Below are positions 36,210 to 46,000 of a stretch of 64,000 nucleotides of DNA, piece by piece. A model generated the notes under the pieces. The model worked only from the letters and a program-made list of their open reading frames with translations, was not told where the DNA came from and made no database searches. Numbering within the stretch: the first letter of the stretch is position 1; each line of letters opens with the position of its first letter. The translations under genes were made by a program, and so were the position numbers. This DNA comes from Apoderus coryli (taxonomy: Eukaryota > Arthropoda > Insecta > Coleoptera > Attelabidae): NCBI GenBank assembly GCA_911728435.2, contig OU452202.1, positions 21,431,135 through 21,495,134 of the forward strand, given 5' to 3'.

Positions 36210-36495
36210 TGTTTTATCGGGTAGTCACGCATTAACGCACAGTGTTCATAACTAATGGCTTTATTACACAACCGTACAGGAGTATTTGTTTCAGAAGTAA
36301 TTACAATTAGGGATTACTGATAGGTATAAAACTAATAAGTATTGCATATATATATGCTGCTAATAGGTTGATGTGGTTAGCTTGGAGGCGGGTAGACGAC
36401 TGCCTCACGTAGTCGGTTCGTACTTGCTCGCTGCGCACACCGTCATGTGTAGCCGATGTGCTGGTTCCATTTGGCGGTTCTTCAAATCCGCAACA
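36210..36495 (-). repeat. 5' LTR of the Ty3/gypsy element
   Basis: The 286 bp LTR appears identical to 31149-31434. On the minus strand it is followed immediately by ttggtgacgagg, the position expected for the tRNA primer binding site. I cannot assign the tRNA. The target duplication cctag follows at 36496-36500. Confidence 0.95.
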
Positions 36496-36500
36496 CCTAG

Positions 36501-36908
36501 CATTAGCATACAAAAATACCCAACTTAGAACTAACTTAAAACTAACTCAAAAATAGAAAAATACAAAAAAGGAAATACACGCATCAAACGAAAGAAAATT
36601 GGGAGGATTACAAGACCAATTAATAATAACAATAAATAACACATGAACATAATTCATCAAAAGAAATTCAAATCAGTAGCCCGCAAACATGTATCTAAAC
36701 TTTTCTTAAAAGAACCAAGCGATACATTAAAATCAACGTTTTCATTAATAACTAATCGATTGCTGTATTTACAAGCCCGAAATAGCGGTGCTTTAGATTC
36801 ATAATTAGAACGAATCTGTGGCACCCAAAATAAACTAGCGCTTCTAGAGTGAATCCTAGGGACACGAAACCATAGCTGCTGAAGCAACCGAGGACAATCC
36901 CACATATT
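36501..36908 (-). mobile_element. LINE fragment, C-terminal reverse transcriptase region
   Basis: Minus strand 36657-36905 encodes FRVPRIHSR, NYESKAPLFRACKYSN and similar. This matches the end of the LINE protein at 49197-50177 (FNIPRPSAR, NYESKAPLLRAYQTCN). Together with 31066-31148 it forms one old insertion, later split by the LTR element. Confidence 0.75.
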
Positions 36909-36916
36909 GTTGTTAG

Positions 36917-37137
36917 CACAGTTAAAATAATATACAGTTGGTTCTCATCGTGTCGGTACGTCTGATGTTCATATCTACAAAGCAATTCGCCGCACTTATA
37001 GTATAGTATCTTATAATATATATCGATATAGTATAAAACAGTAGCGAGCCAGAAATGAGCTGGGAATGCGACGAGTCGATGCCGTTTTCAGCGTCTACTG
37101 GATCTTCTTGTCTATAGTTAATATTCGATGGTTATAG
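36917..37137 (+). repeat. Unclassified dispersed repeat, copy C
   Basis: It begins cacagttaaaataatatac and ends near ctatagttaatattcgatgg. It has only one of the two internal subunits of copies A and B (a single caaagcaattcgccgc), so it is about 80 bp shorter. Confidence 0.8.
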
Positions 37138-38250
37138 TGTAGTATTAGGATACCTAATTAAAATAAATCACCACTGAAGGTGTTACAAGTGTATAAAATC
37201 GTAAAAAAGGACAGACAAAAAGACACTATATTTTAGTACGCACTATTTTGTTTAGCCAGATCACATTAATTCAACTTAGACGTAAGATCAATGACGAATT
37301 CTCGATCTCAAACACAGAACATCACAAAATATCTACTCGTTTCTCCAATTTTTGCCTTTCAAATTATTCATTTTGTAATTTAATTAGGTAAATTCATCTG
37401 TAAAATATATAGACAAATTTGTAAGAATAAAAAGTTATTTATAATATAGCAAGGCTCCCATGTGCTTATAAATATTACCAAAGATTACTGCACATTAATC
37501 TTTGATATTACATACTGTTAAATATCTGCAACTTTATAAACATTTGTTAAAATTTAAACCAGCAAAATTTGGATTCAACTTTCCTGGAGATATTAAAAAT
37601 AAAACAAAAAATTCACAATATTTTAATATATATCTAGAAACTTTCCACCCCACCCCCCATATATCCAGACGCAGGTGGAAAACGAATTACAACATTTTTA
37701 ATTTATCTCACGGATATACAGAAAAAAATCGGTGACAATTTTAAATCAACCACAATAAACTCTTGAAGCTGCAGTCTTCAAAATCTCTTGATTTATGACA
37801 TAATACATAAGATAATAATTAGGTAAGTTATAACCGTCACAAAATCCTTTTCGTAAATAATGCCGGCAATAGTAGGCTCGTTCTGTGTGTTTATTTATTA
37901 AGTGTGACTATTGTTCAACTAAACCGATAAATATTATTTTTGTAGAATATAACTGACAAGATAGGTATACGTGTAACTGGTATCGCAGATAAAGTCGACT
38001 ACTATATCTTATGAATGAGTTTCCTCAAATGAAAAGAGTTTTTCAAATATTTGAAAGCGTCTTATAAAATTATCTCTATCTTTATACATTTAAAATGTTA
38101 TATTATTATTAGTATACTTAAATGTTCATGTATTATGTTGCAAATATCTAAAAAACTAGACTATTTGTTTATATAAGACATTCCACAATAATCGATACAC
38201 CACTCAGTGCTAATAGAACCAGTTTTTTTACAAATACCTGTATTGAAACA
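37138..38250. other. AT-rich intergenic DNA
   Basis: No gene or recognisable element was seen. Short open frames here lack similarity and splice support. Confidence 0.5.
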
Positions 38251-38405
38251 CGTTTTACCACTTCACCAAAGCACTATTTTTTTTTTAATTCTCTACACGC
38301 TAGCTAGCTAAAGTTTTAATTCTCTCCTGAGGATGCTAATATTGTTAGCGAAACGCGCGTCAAGAATAATTTAAAAAATATTTTGGTGAAGTGGTAAAAC
38401 GTGTT
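38251..38405. mobile_element. Inverted-repeat element with hammerhead-like core
   Basis: Arms acacgttttaccacttcacc and ggtgaagtggtaaaacgtgt are inverted. On the plus strand CTGAGGA (38327-38333) is followed by T, the stem GCTAAT-ATT-GTTAGC, GAAAC (38350-38354) and GCGCGTC. Helix I could form between tctc before the core and the aaga region after GTC. It is the same family as the four-core palindrome at 47998-48345. Confidence 0.65.
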
Positions 38406-38485
38406 TTACACCAGAGGTTCTACTCATCAATTATATAGATACATATTTTCATCTTTAATTCATCCCTTTTATGTATAATTGTAAC

Positions 38486-38730
38486 CAGACCTGGGCAGTA
38501 CTTAAGTACATGTACTTAAAATTGTACTTCTGTACAGCATTGTATAAGTACATTTTGTTTTGTGTACTTAAGTACCTGTACTTGTAATTATTTTTATGTA
38601 CTTGAAATGTACTTAAAATAATAAGTACTTCTGAATCAAGTACTTAGATTTTCGGTACTCTAAGTACATTTCGAATGCACTTGTACTTGAATATTTTAAG
38701 TACAATTGTGCTGTACTTGGCCCAGGTCTG
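38486..38730. mobile_element. hAT-type MITE with 8 bp target duplication
   Basis: Perfect 11 bp terminal inverted repeats (cagacctgggc / gcccaggtctg) are flanked by the 8 bp direct repeat attgtaac at 38478-38485 and 38731-38738. That is the hAT target duplication length. The 245 bp interior is packed with gtactt/aagtac words in both orientations and has no coding capacity. Confidence 0.9.
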
Positions 38731-38841
38731 ATTGTAACTATAACTAGTTGAGTCTAAGCGAAAATAAGAACATAACGTATTGTGAATTATATACGGATGC
38801 TCTCGATATTTTGTTCTCTTTTAATATAATTAAATACTTAA

Positions 38842-39210
38842 TACAAAGCAAACAAATTTCGTCACCTCCACAAATCTTTTATTTGAAAAAATCAATTAAA
38901 AACATACATGTTTCGAGGATTTAGATCCTCAACATCAGTGTCAATCCAGTGTATACATTTTAGAGGTGTTCAGTCTAGAAACATCACAATTAAAAGTCAA
39001 AGTCTCGTGTCTATCTGTTCTAATGTTTGACTTTTAATTGTGATGTTTTTATACTGAATACCTCTAAAATATATACACTGGATTGACACTGATGATCAGG
39101 ATTTAAATCCTCGAAACATGTGTGTTTTTAATTGATTTTTTCAAATAAAAAATTTGTGGAGGTGACGATATTTGTTTGCTTTGTATTAACTTAGCACTCC
39201 ACTGACAGTA
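38842..39210. mobile_element. Long palindrome with two hammerhead-like cores
   Basis: Arms of about 170 bp (38842-39015 and 39022-39200) are near-perfect inverted copies. Each carries a core: minus 38910-38938 (CTGATGT, stem GAGGAT...ATCCTC, GAAAC, ATGTA) and plus 39089-39117 (CTGATGA, stem AGGAT...ATCCT, GAAAC). The plus-strand end has cactccactg then tggactac, echoing the Penelope-like family end. Confidence 0.7.
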
Positions 39211-41160
39211 TGGACTACTTCAAATTAATCAATTACTTAATTTTGTGTTATTTGATATGATTTGTAGTAGTAGTTTTTTTTTATAACTAAACTTATTTAC
39301 AAACCAATTGGGCGTCTTTTATTTACGTAGAATAACCCAATTTATCTACATATTGTCACGTTTAGGTTTAACGTGAACTACGAGGGCATTGAAAATAAGG
39401 ACCTTATCTAAAAGATTGAAACACCGAATACCAAGTTTAAATAGACTAAGTTTATGAACAGTTAAAGTTGAGAAGAGTTTACAAAATGATGAAACTTAAA
39501 TTAGAGACTATAGAGTTATTGAATAGCATCATAGCTAGACTTCGCCCTTTGATTGAAAACTTTTTATTATTATTATTATTATTGTAAAATGTGCCTATTG
39601 TTTATGTTGTTTAAGTATTGTTAATTTTGATAGTTTATCACTTATTATTAGTTGTGGGTTGTATAAGTTTTTTCAATCAATAAAGACGATTATTATTATT
39701 ATTATAATAATAGAATACAAATATTACTTACATTAAAATATAAGAGACCACATACGGTCCAGTTGCACTATGGTTCACATTTTACTGCCTTCAGGTTTTC
39801 TTACTATTAGTTTAAAATTAGGACACAACTAAACTTATTGCTCTGGAGAGGAGAATTTATAATAAAAGGGTTATCCCTCTCTTAAACAATCTTGCGCCTA
39901 AATCCTCCCTGTGTGACCAATGATAATGAGGGAGGTTAGATTGAATCAAAGATGGTTTCCTGATTTCTCTATGCTAAGTGGTTATTAACATAATAATAAT
40001 ATTGCATAACACCCCTACATCGCGTTTATTTAGTTGTGGTGGTCAGAATAGCTGATGTTGCATTTTCCAGTATGACTACCCTTGAAAGCGGAGGGTAAGA
40101 GGCAGGGCTCCTGATTATCGAGAAATTGTGACTCATCTAGATAAACTAGAATAAACAGGAAATTAATATTTTTGTATTTTTCCATCGGACATCTGGGGTT
40201 TGTTGTTTATTTATAATTTATATTTATTTATTAATAATTTTGGAATCTGTACTCATGACAATAGTATGCTTCTTTAATTAAAACAACTTGTAAGCAAACT
40301 GCGTTTGTTGCAGGGCTTCATTTCCCGGATGAACTCATATCCAAATCCACATGTAATAAAATAAACAAAGACTCACATTTGAATAAAAAATGGAATAAAA
40401 AATGTCCCTTTCGAAGATACTTTCCCATACTTAAATTTATTACAAACGGGCAAGCAAATTTCCAACATAACTTAAAGTCTTAAATATATTATCTCGTTTT
40501 TAAATAAAATCCCTAAATGTCGATTATACGAGGGCAGTTTGAAAAAAATGCAAGCGCTACCAATAAGGGGGTGTCTAATAGAATTAAAATATCTACACCA
40601 TCTTGATCTTTCATCATAAGGAAGCAGATGTTTAGATGATATTACACATTGAGAATAAAGGAACTTGAATAATACGATGTGATTGAATGTTGAACAATTT
40701 TTATTGAAAATAAATAAAAATTAATTTTGTTAACATATAAAACTATATAAAGACTTCTGCTATCAGTGACGCAGCAATAGGCCGGGCCCGTTTATTTTTT
40801 TGACAAAATTTCGCCTATTCTCATTGTTTTTATACAAAATTTGTAACTTTGTTGTTTTGCAGATTGTTGAAAATGAATTTGCAACTAGCCTTATGCAGCC
40901 CACACACATGCAGTTTTGCTCGAAGGTCGTCCTACGCAGGTGTGTTCGCGAGCAAACTTGAATAACCATACATTATTCAAGCAAAACTGACAAAATTTGC
41001 TCAGATCACCCTTTTTGACAATGGCGTGAACAAGTAATAATAAAAATAACTTGTGTTTGATGGCATTCGTCAATGATATTTGTGTGAAAAATAAAAAAAG
41101 CTCAAATTCTAAATCGGAAGTAGATTATTCGTTCCAAATGTGTTAAATCATGGCTAATAA
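39211..41160. other. Intergenic DNA with LINE tail and mariner-type end
   Basis: About 39590-39712 looks like a LINE 3' end: cacttattattagttgtggg, tcaataaagacg, then an (att)n run. At 40528-40550, acgagggcagtttgaaaaaa resembles a mariner terminal repeat, without a partner. The remainder is AT-rich, with no gene recognised. Confidence 0.4.
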
Positions 41161-41162
41161 AA

Positions 41163-41585
41163 TTTCGAGGGAGGGGTCGACCACCAAAAGTGGATTTACA
41201 AGTCTAAATTTATTTTTGATTTCCCCTTGTATTATCAAAAATCAAACAAGGTAAGACAGTCTCATATCAAAGCTTAATAGGGGCCCTTCGAGCTAATACA
41301 TGGTCCTGCAAGTTGACAGGACATGATGCTGATGAGCCGGGCTAGAAATGAGCACCAGAGATATTCGAAACTCCACGAACTAATGAAGGGTACCATGGCT
41401 GTATCCAGAATAAAATTTTGAGGCATAGAGTTGACCACCAAAGGTGGATTTACAGGTCTAAATTTATTTTTGATTTTTCCTTGTATTACCAAAATCAAAC
41501 AAGGAAAGATAGTCTGCTATCAAAGCTTGATAGGGGCCCTTCGAGCTAATACATGGTCCTGCAAGTTGGCAGGGCATGATGCTTG
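41163..41585. repeat. Direct duplication of a ~170 bp segment
   Basis: 41163-41332 and 41417-41585 are diverged direct copies, 254 bp apart. They share gtggatttaca, taaatttatttttgattt, aaatcaaacaagg and ggggcccttcgagctaatac. The phrase gcccttcgagct returns near 42200, past the orphan reading frame. Confidence 0.75.
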
Positions 41586-41628
41586 AAAAATCAACTTTCG
41601 TTTACTACTTTTTCCTAATTCGTTAGGC

Positions 41629-42246
41629 ATGTACGATGATGGTTGGACCTTGGCGAAGCTACCGGAGAGCTACAAACTCCCTCACTTTAAGTTATGGATG
41701 CAATTGCGACTCGGCGTTTACTAGACTCAATCCGATAGATGGAGATATGTGGAAAAGAGCCTTTCCTACTGGGATCACACGGATATTTGCTACAGAAAAC
41801 TTGATATACCCAAGTTGCCAGTCAATCCAGTTGAAGCAAAGAAACTCACATGGAAACATGCTAAATTCGTCAAGAAAATTGTTAACGACAGTTATGAAAA
41901 GTTTTATAGGGATTTGAAGCATTTTACAATTAATTCTGCGAGGGAATTCTTCCCACCGTCGTATGACTATGAGTTTCCGACCAAAACGTTTCGAGATTGT
42001 TATTTTGCCTACTTGCCAAGTAAAGAGGAAGATGTGTTTGCTTATAAAGTTACTCAACCAAGTGATGCTAGAGTTATCATGAATAAATTCAGTGCTATTG
42101 TTGAAGACACTCCTCAGTTGAAAATAAAGACTCTTAATACTTTGCTTTTGTTTGCTTTTCTACCAGTGTTTCAAAATAACTTGATTGACCACAAATTCTC
42201 TGGCCCTTCGAGCTCTGGTCCTTCGAGCTGTGGTTCGTCGTGCTAA
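41629..42246 (+). pseudogene. Orphan reading frame with one internal stop, function unknown
   Basis: From ATG 41629 to TAA 42246 a 205-codon frame is open except for a TAG at 41722-41724 (codon 32). The translation is not repetitive and looks protein-like, with many aromatic and charged residues. Examples are WTLAKLPESYKLPHFKLWM near the start, KLPVNPVEAKKLTWKHAKF in the middle and FFPPSYDYEFPTKTFRDCYF later. I do not recognise the family and see no transposase or reverse transcriptase motif. No introns are needed, so it could be a retroposed copy of a host transcript that has lost its start by a nonsense mutation. It could also be a single exon of an unrecognised gene. The last 15 residues are Ser/Gly/Cys-rich and may come from the flanking repeat. 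Confidence 0.45.
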
Positions 42247-43006
42247 TTACCAGAAACTGCAGCTAATGGCAAAATATCAATGCCCACATGAATTTTTTGG
42301 AAGAATAAGTAATATTCCAACCCGATGATATCACCACACACTGAGGCCGACCTCCGGATTTGCACGAAATATCAAATCGCGTGGATATCTCGTCGAGCCG
42401 TGCCAGAACTGAACGCGCCTTCAGTTTTTGACCACACACGCGCAGATTTACCTGTACAAACCGATTCTTGCATGCCGACCTTCGAGCGAAACTGAATAAG
42501 GAAAATCAATAATCATTTCGAGAGATCAACAGTTCCACAGCATTCTCAACACAAATTGCTTAAATTTTACCTTAAATATTTTAAAATTTCTAACAGAGTA
42601 AACGTAATCAGGCGATTTATTGAATTTTGTAAGACTTCGATAGAATATTGACTTAGCTCCAAAGGTATAATGTTTCTAGTATTATATTTCCGGACCAATA
42701 CGATAAAAGACACATCACCCCTGTACAAAATCACCTACCCTATAGTCCAGAGCTGTAGTGCCGTATTGTTATTCCCAAAAATGAAAAAATAACTCATTTT
42801 CAAAAAATTTACGAACGGTGAGAATCAACTGAAAAGTGCCACTGCGTACCTCTTAAGTCGTAAGTCAATAAGTACATACCTATTTAATTATCTTAATGTT
42901 TTGTATACTTTGGCAATCATAGCTAAATGACTAGTCTGAAATGTTTAACGTTATCTACGTATTTTTAAACAATGCAAAAGTGAAACAAATATTACATCAT
43001 TTTGTA
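42247..43006. other. Intergenic DNA downstream of the coiled-coil gene
   Basis: No gene or element was recognised. It should include the 3'UTR of the minus-strand CEP162-like gene. Confidence 0.5.
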
Positions 43007-46000
43007 TTATTGTAACGCACGGACGGAAGCTAATAGTTGATCTAATTCATTTTTGTATGCGATTAACTGTTGCTGTCTTTCAGAACACTGTTCGCAACTT
43101 TTGTTTGTCACAGTTTTCTGCGCTAAACTGTGAACGATTGCTCGTAGGCGGTACTCACGTTCCTCGTAGCATTTCTCTAAGAACGATATCTGAAAAATAC
43201 AAAAATTTTATGTACCTACTAGTTAAATGTTTACAAGCTTATTTATACAGTGAATTCCTATTAATTTGTAACTTACTCTTTGTAATTATAGAGTATATAA
43301 AGCTTACCTAACTTAAGGTAGAAGAACGGGGTGGCCCAAAAAACCGAATTTTTTTGAATGCCTGTAACTTTTTTACTAGTAAACCAACTTTCGTGAACCT
43401 GGCCTCGTTAGATAGACAATAGAATAGACTTTAAAATCCGGGTTTCGAAATGGCGCCCAAATCAAAATCCAAGATGGCGGACGTCTTTAAACATATACCC
43501 CTTATTTCGGGTCAATTCTTTTTGAACAAAATTTTCTAAAATTGAGATATTTACTACAGAAATTAAAAATGTGACCCTTTCGGAACATTTTAAGAGGTGA
43601 ATCAAACAAATCAGTCCAGTGGCTGTAGAGAAATTGGACATTAAAAAAATTCAGTTTTTGCTAATATCAGTCAAAAAAATTACAGTTAGCGTAGCAATTA
43701 ATATCTCCCTTATTAGTAGCCAGATTTTACAAATTTGGTCTTATTGAATAGGCAATACAATAGGCTTTCAAATTTCAACGTCGAAATGGCGCCCTAATCA
43801 AAATCCAAGATGGCGGACGTCTTTAAACATACCTCTTATTTCAGGTCAATTCTTTTTGAACAAAATTTTCTAAAATTGAGATATTTACTACAGAAATTAA
43901 AAAGGTGAACCTTTCGGAACATTTTAAGACGTGAATCAAACAAATCGGTCCAGTGGCTGTAGAGAAATTGGTCATTAAAAAAATTCAGTTTTTGCTAATA
44001 TTTCATCAGTCAAAAAAATTACAGTTAGCGTAGCAATTAATATCTCCCTTATTAGTTGCCAGATTTTACAAATTTGGTCTTATTGAATAGGCAATACAAT
44101 AGGCTTTCAAATTTCAATGTCGAAATGGTGCCCTAATCAAAATCCAAGATGGCGGACGTCTTCAAACATACCCTTTATTTCGGGTAAATTTTTTTTGAAA
44201 TTGTTTTTCTAAAATTGAGATATTTACTACAAAAATTAAAAATGTGACTCTTTATGAACATTTTAACGCAATTTCCAGCCGATTCCGAGGCGATTTAGAA
44301 GTATTAAACGTCAAAATATGAGGTACGGTCGGAAGGGGTTCTAATTTTGTTCAAAAAGAATTGACCCGAAACAAGGGGTCTGGTTAAAAACGTCCGCCAT
44401 CTTGACTTTTGACTTGAGCGCCATTCCGAAATCCAGATTTTAAAGTCTATTACATTACGTATGCGATTAATGCACACCCTGTGCCATTAATAGGAAAAAG
44501 AGGAAAAAAATAAAAAATTGCGAGGGCAGTGATCGAACTCACAACCTTCCGATTACAAAGCCCACACGCTTCCCGCTAGGCTACACTCGGTACACATCTG
44601 CTATGCGAATTCCCACCCTTTTTAATATTAAACTTACTTTTTTTAACAAAGCGTTAACTTCTTCCTGGTCTCCCTTGGCAGCCGAAGCTGGATAATGATG
44701 GATGCTATTCACTATCCTAGAAATTTTTTAACAAAACAAATATGATTATGTAGGTACGTCCCTGACACTAGGTACAATATATACCTACCTGTTGTTGAGA
44801 TGGTCTCGCTCTACAGTGATAATGGCCAATTCTTCTTTAGCTGCACTCAGCTGCGACTGAAGCGTAGCAATTGAAACTTGCTGTAAGGCTAACTGCTCCC
44901 TAATCGGACTAACACTTGTGACGTAATTGCCAATCTCCCGTTCGTGGGCCTCTTGCAGAGCAGTCAACTATCAAAGTCAATAAAATACGTTAAACAGTAA
45001 ATAAAGGCATTTCTTTCGAACACTACCTATAAACTTACATCTTCCAACCGTTTCTTCGTCAAATTCTGATACTCATCTTCCAACCTAGCAACTTGTTGTC
45101 GCAACTTCTCGCGTTCAACCCGCATCTGCTGTAACTCCTCCTCTTTTCGGAAATCCTGCGCACTACTTGACCTCGATTGGGCAGACAATCGGTCCGGATA
45201 ACTTCGAAACTCTTTTTTGTCGCTCAAATTTCGCAAACTCCCTTCACGTTCTTTCTGCAATCGCCTGTTTGTTTTCTTCACCTTGAAGAACATTAAAATT
45301 TGGTTAAACGTCACTAGAAGTATTCCCTTAATAGAACTTACTTCTTCAATTTCTTTTTGTAGACGCATAATGACCTTTTCCTTATTCGAAAGATCTGTTT
45401 GAAGGCCACGTATTGTTGCTAAAAGATGTGCATCCTTTGTTTCGGAGGGTTTTTTGGCAGTGGTTGGATTTTTTGACCTTGTTGCTGGAATTCCATCCGT
45501 TTGCGTGGATATCTGGAAAATTCCCAAGGATACAGGGATTGAAATAATTAAAAAGATTCTGATATGGAATAAATCCATCTGAACTTTCTAGAATATTAAG
45601 GCCAACATTTTGAGCATTTGATAAAGTAAAAAGTTAGAAAATACAATAGATAAATTTTCGTCATTCAGTTCCTAAACAAATTGACCAATTTAAGAAAAAG
45701 TGAAAAATTTGTAAAGAGAATCAAAATAGTTTTAACCTCACTCGACCTACTCTCCCTACATAAATTCTGGGTGTGACCCTAACTCGTTGAAGGGATGAAA
45801 AATATAAATATAAACACCTTTAATGGATTTTATTACTACCAAAGAAAGATCTATTACCGTATTCGTATCTTTCTGTGGGGCCTGCTTCTCTGCTGACACC
45901 GTTTGAGTGTAAACATCAAATGTATCCGCCTTCTTTTTCATTTGTTCCTTCAGATCGTTCACATGCAGCTCCAAATCCTCAATATGACTTTCATACTTGT

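Larger units (their letters stand above)
31149..36495 (-). mobile_element. Complete Ty3/gypsy LTR retrotransposon (5347 bp)
   Basis: Two 286 bp LTRs, apparently identical, enclose a single uninterrupted gag-pol frame. The 5 bp sequence cctag flanks both sides (31144-31148 and 36496-36500). The order protease, reverse transcriptase, RNase H, integrase defines Ty3/gypsy. No envelope-like frame is present, so it looks like an ordinary retrotransposon. LTR identity and an open frame suggest recent insertion. It sits inside an older LINE. Confidence 0.95.

Noticed and set aside
44520..44600. Functional tRNA gene on the minus strand
   Set aside because: The B box is present, but the acceptor stem does not pair and the anticodon stem is weak. 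It is more likely a SINE head or pseudo-tRNA.
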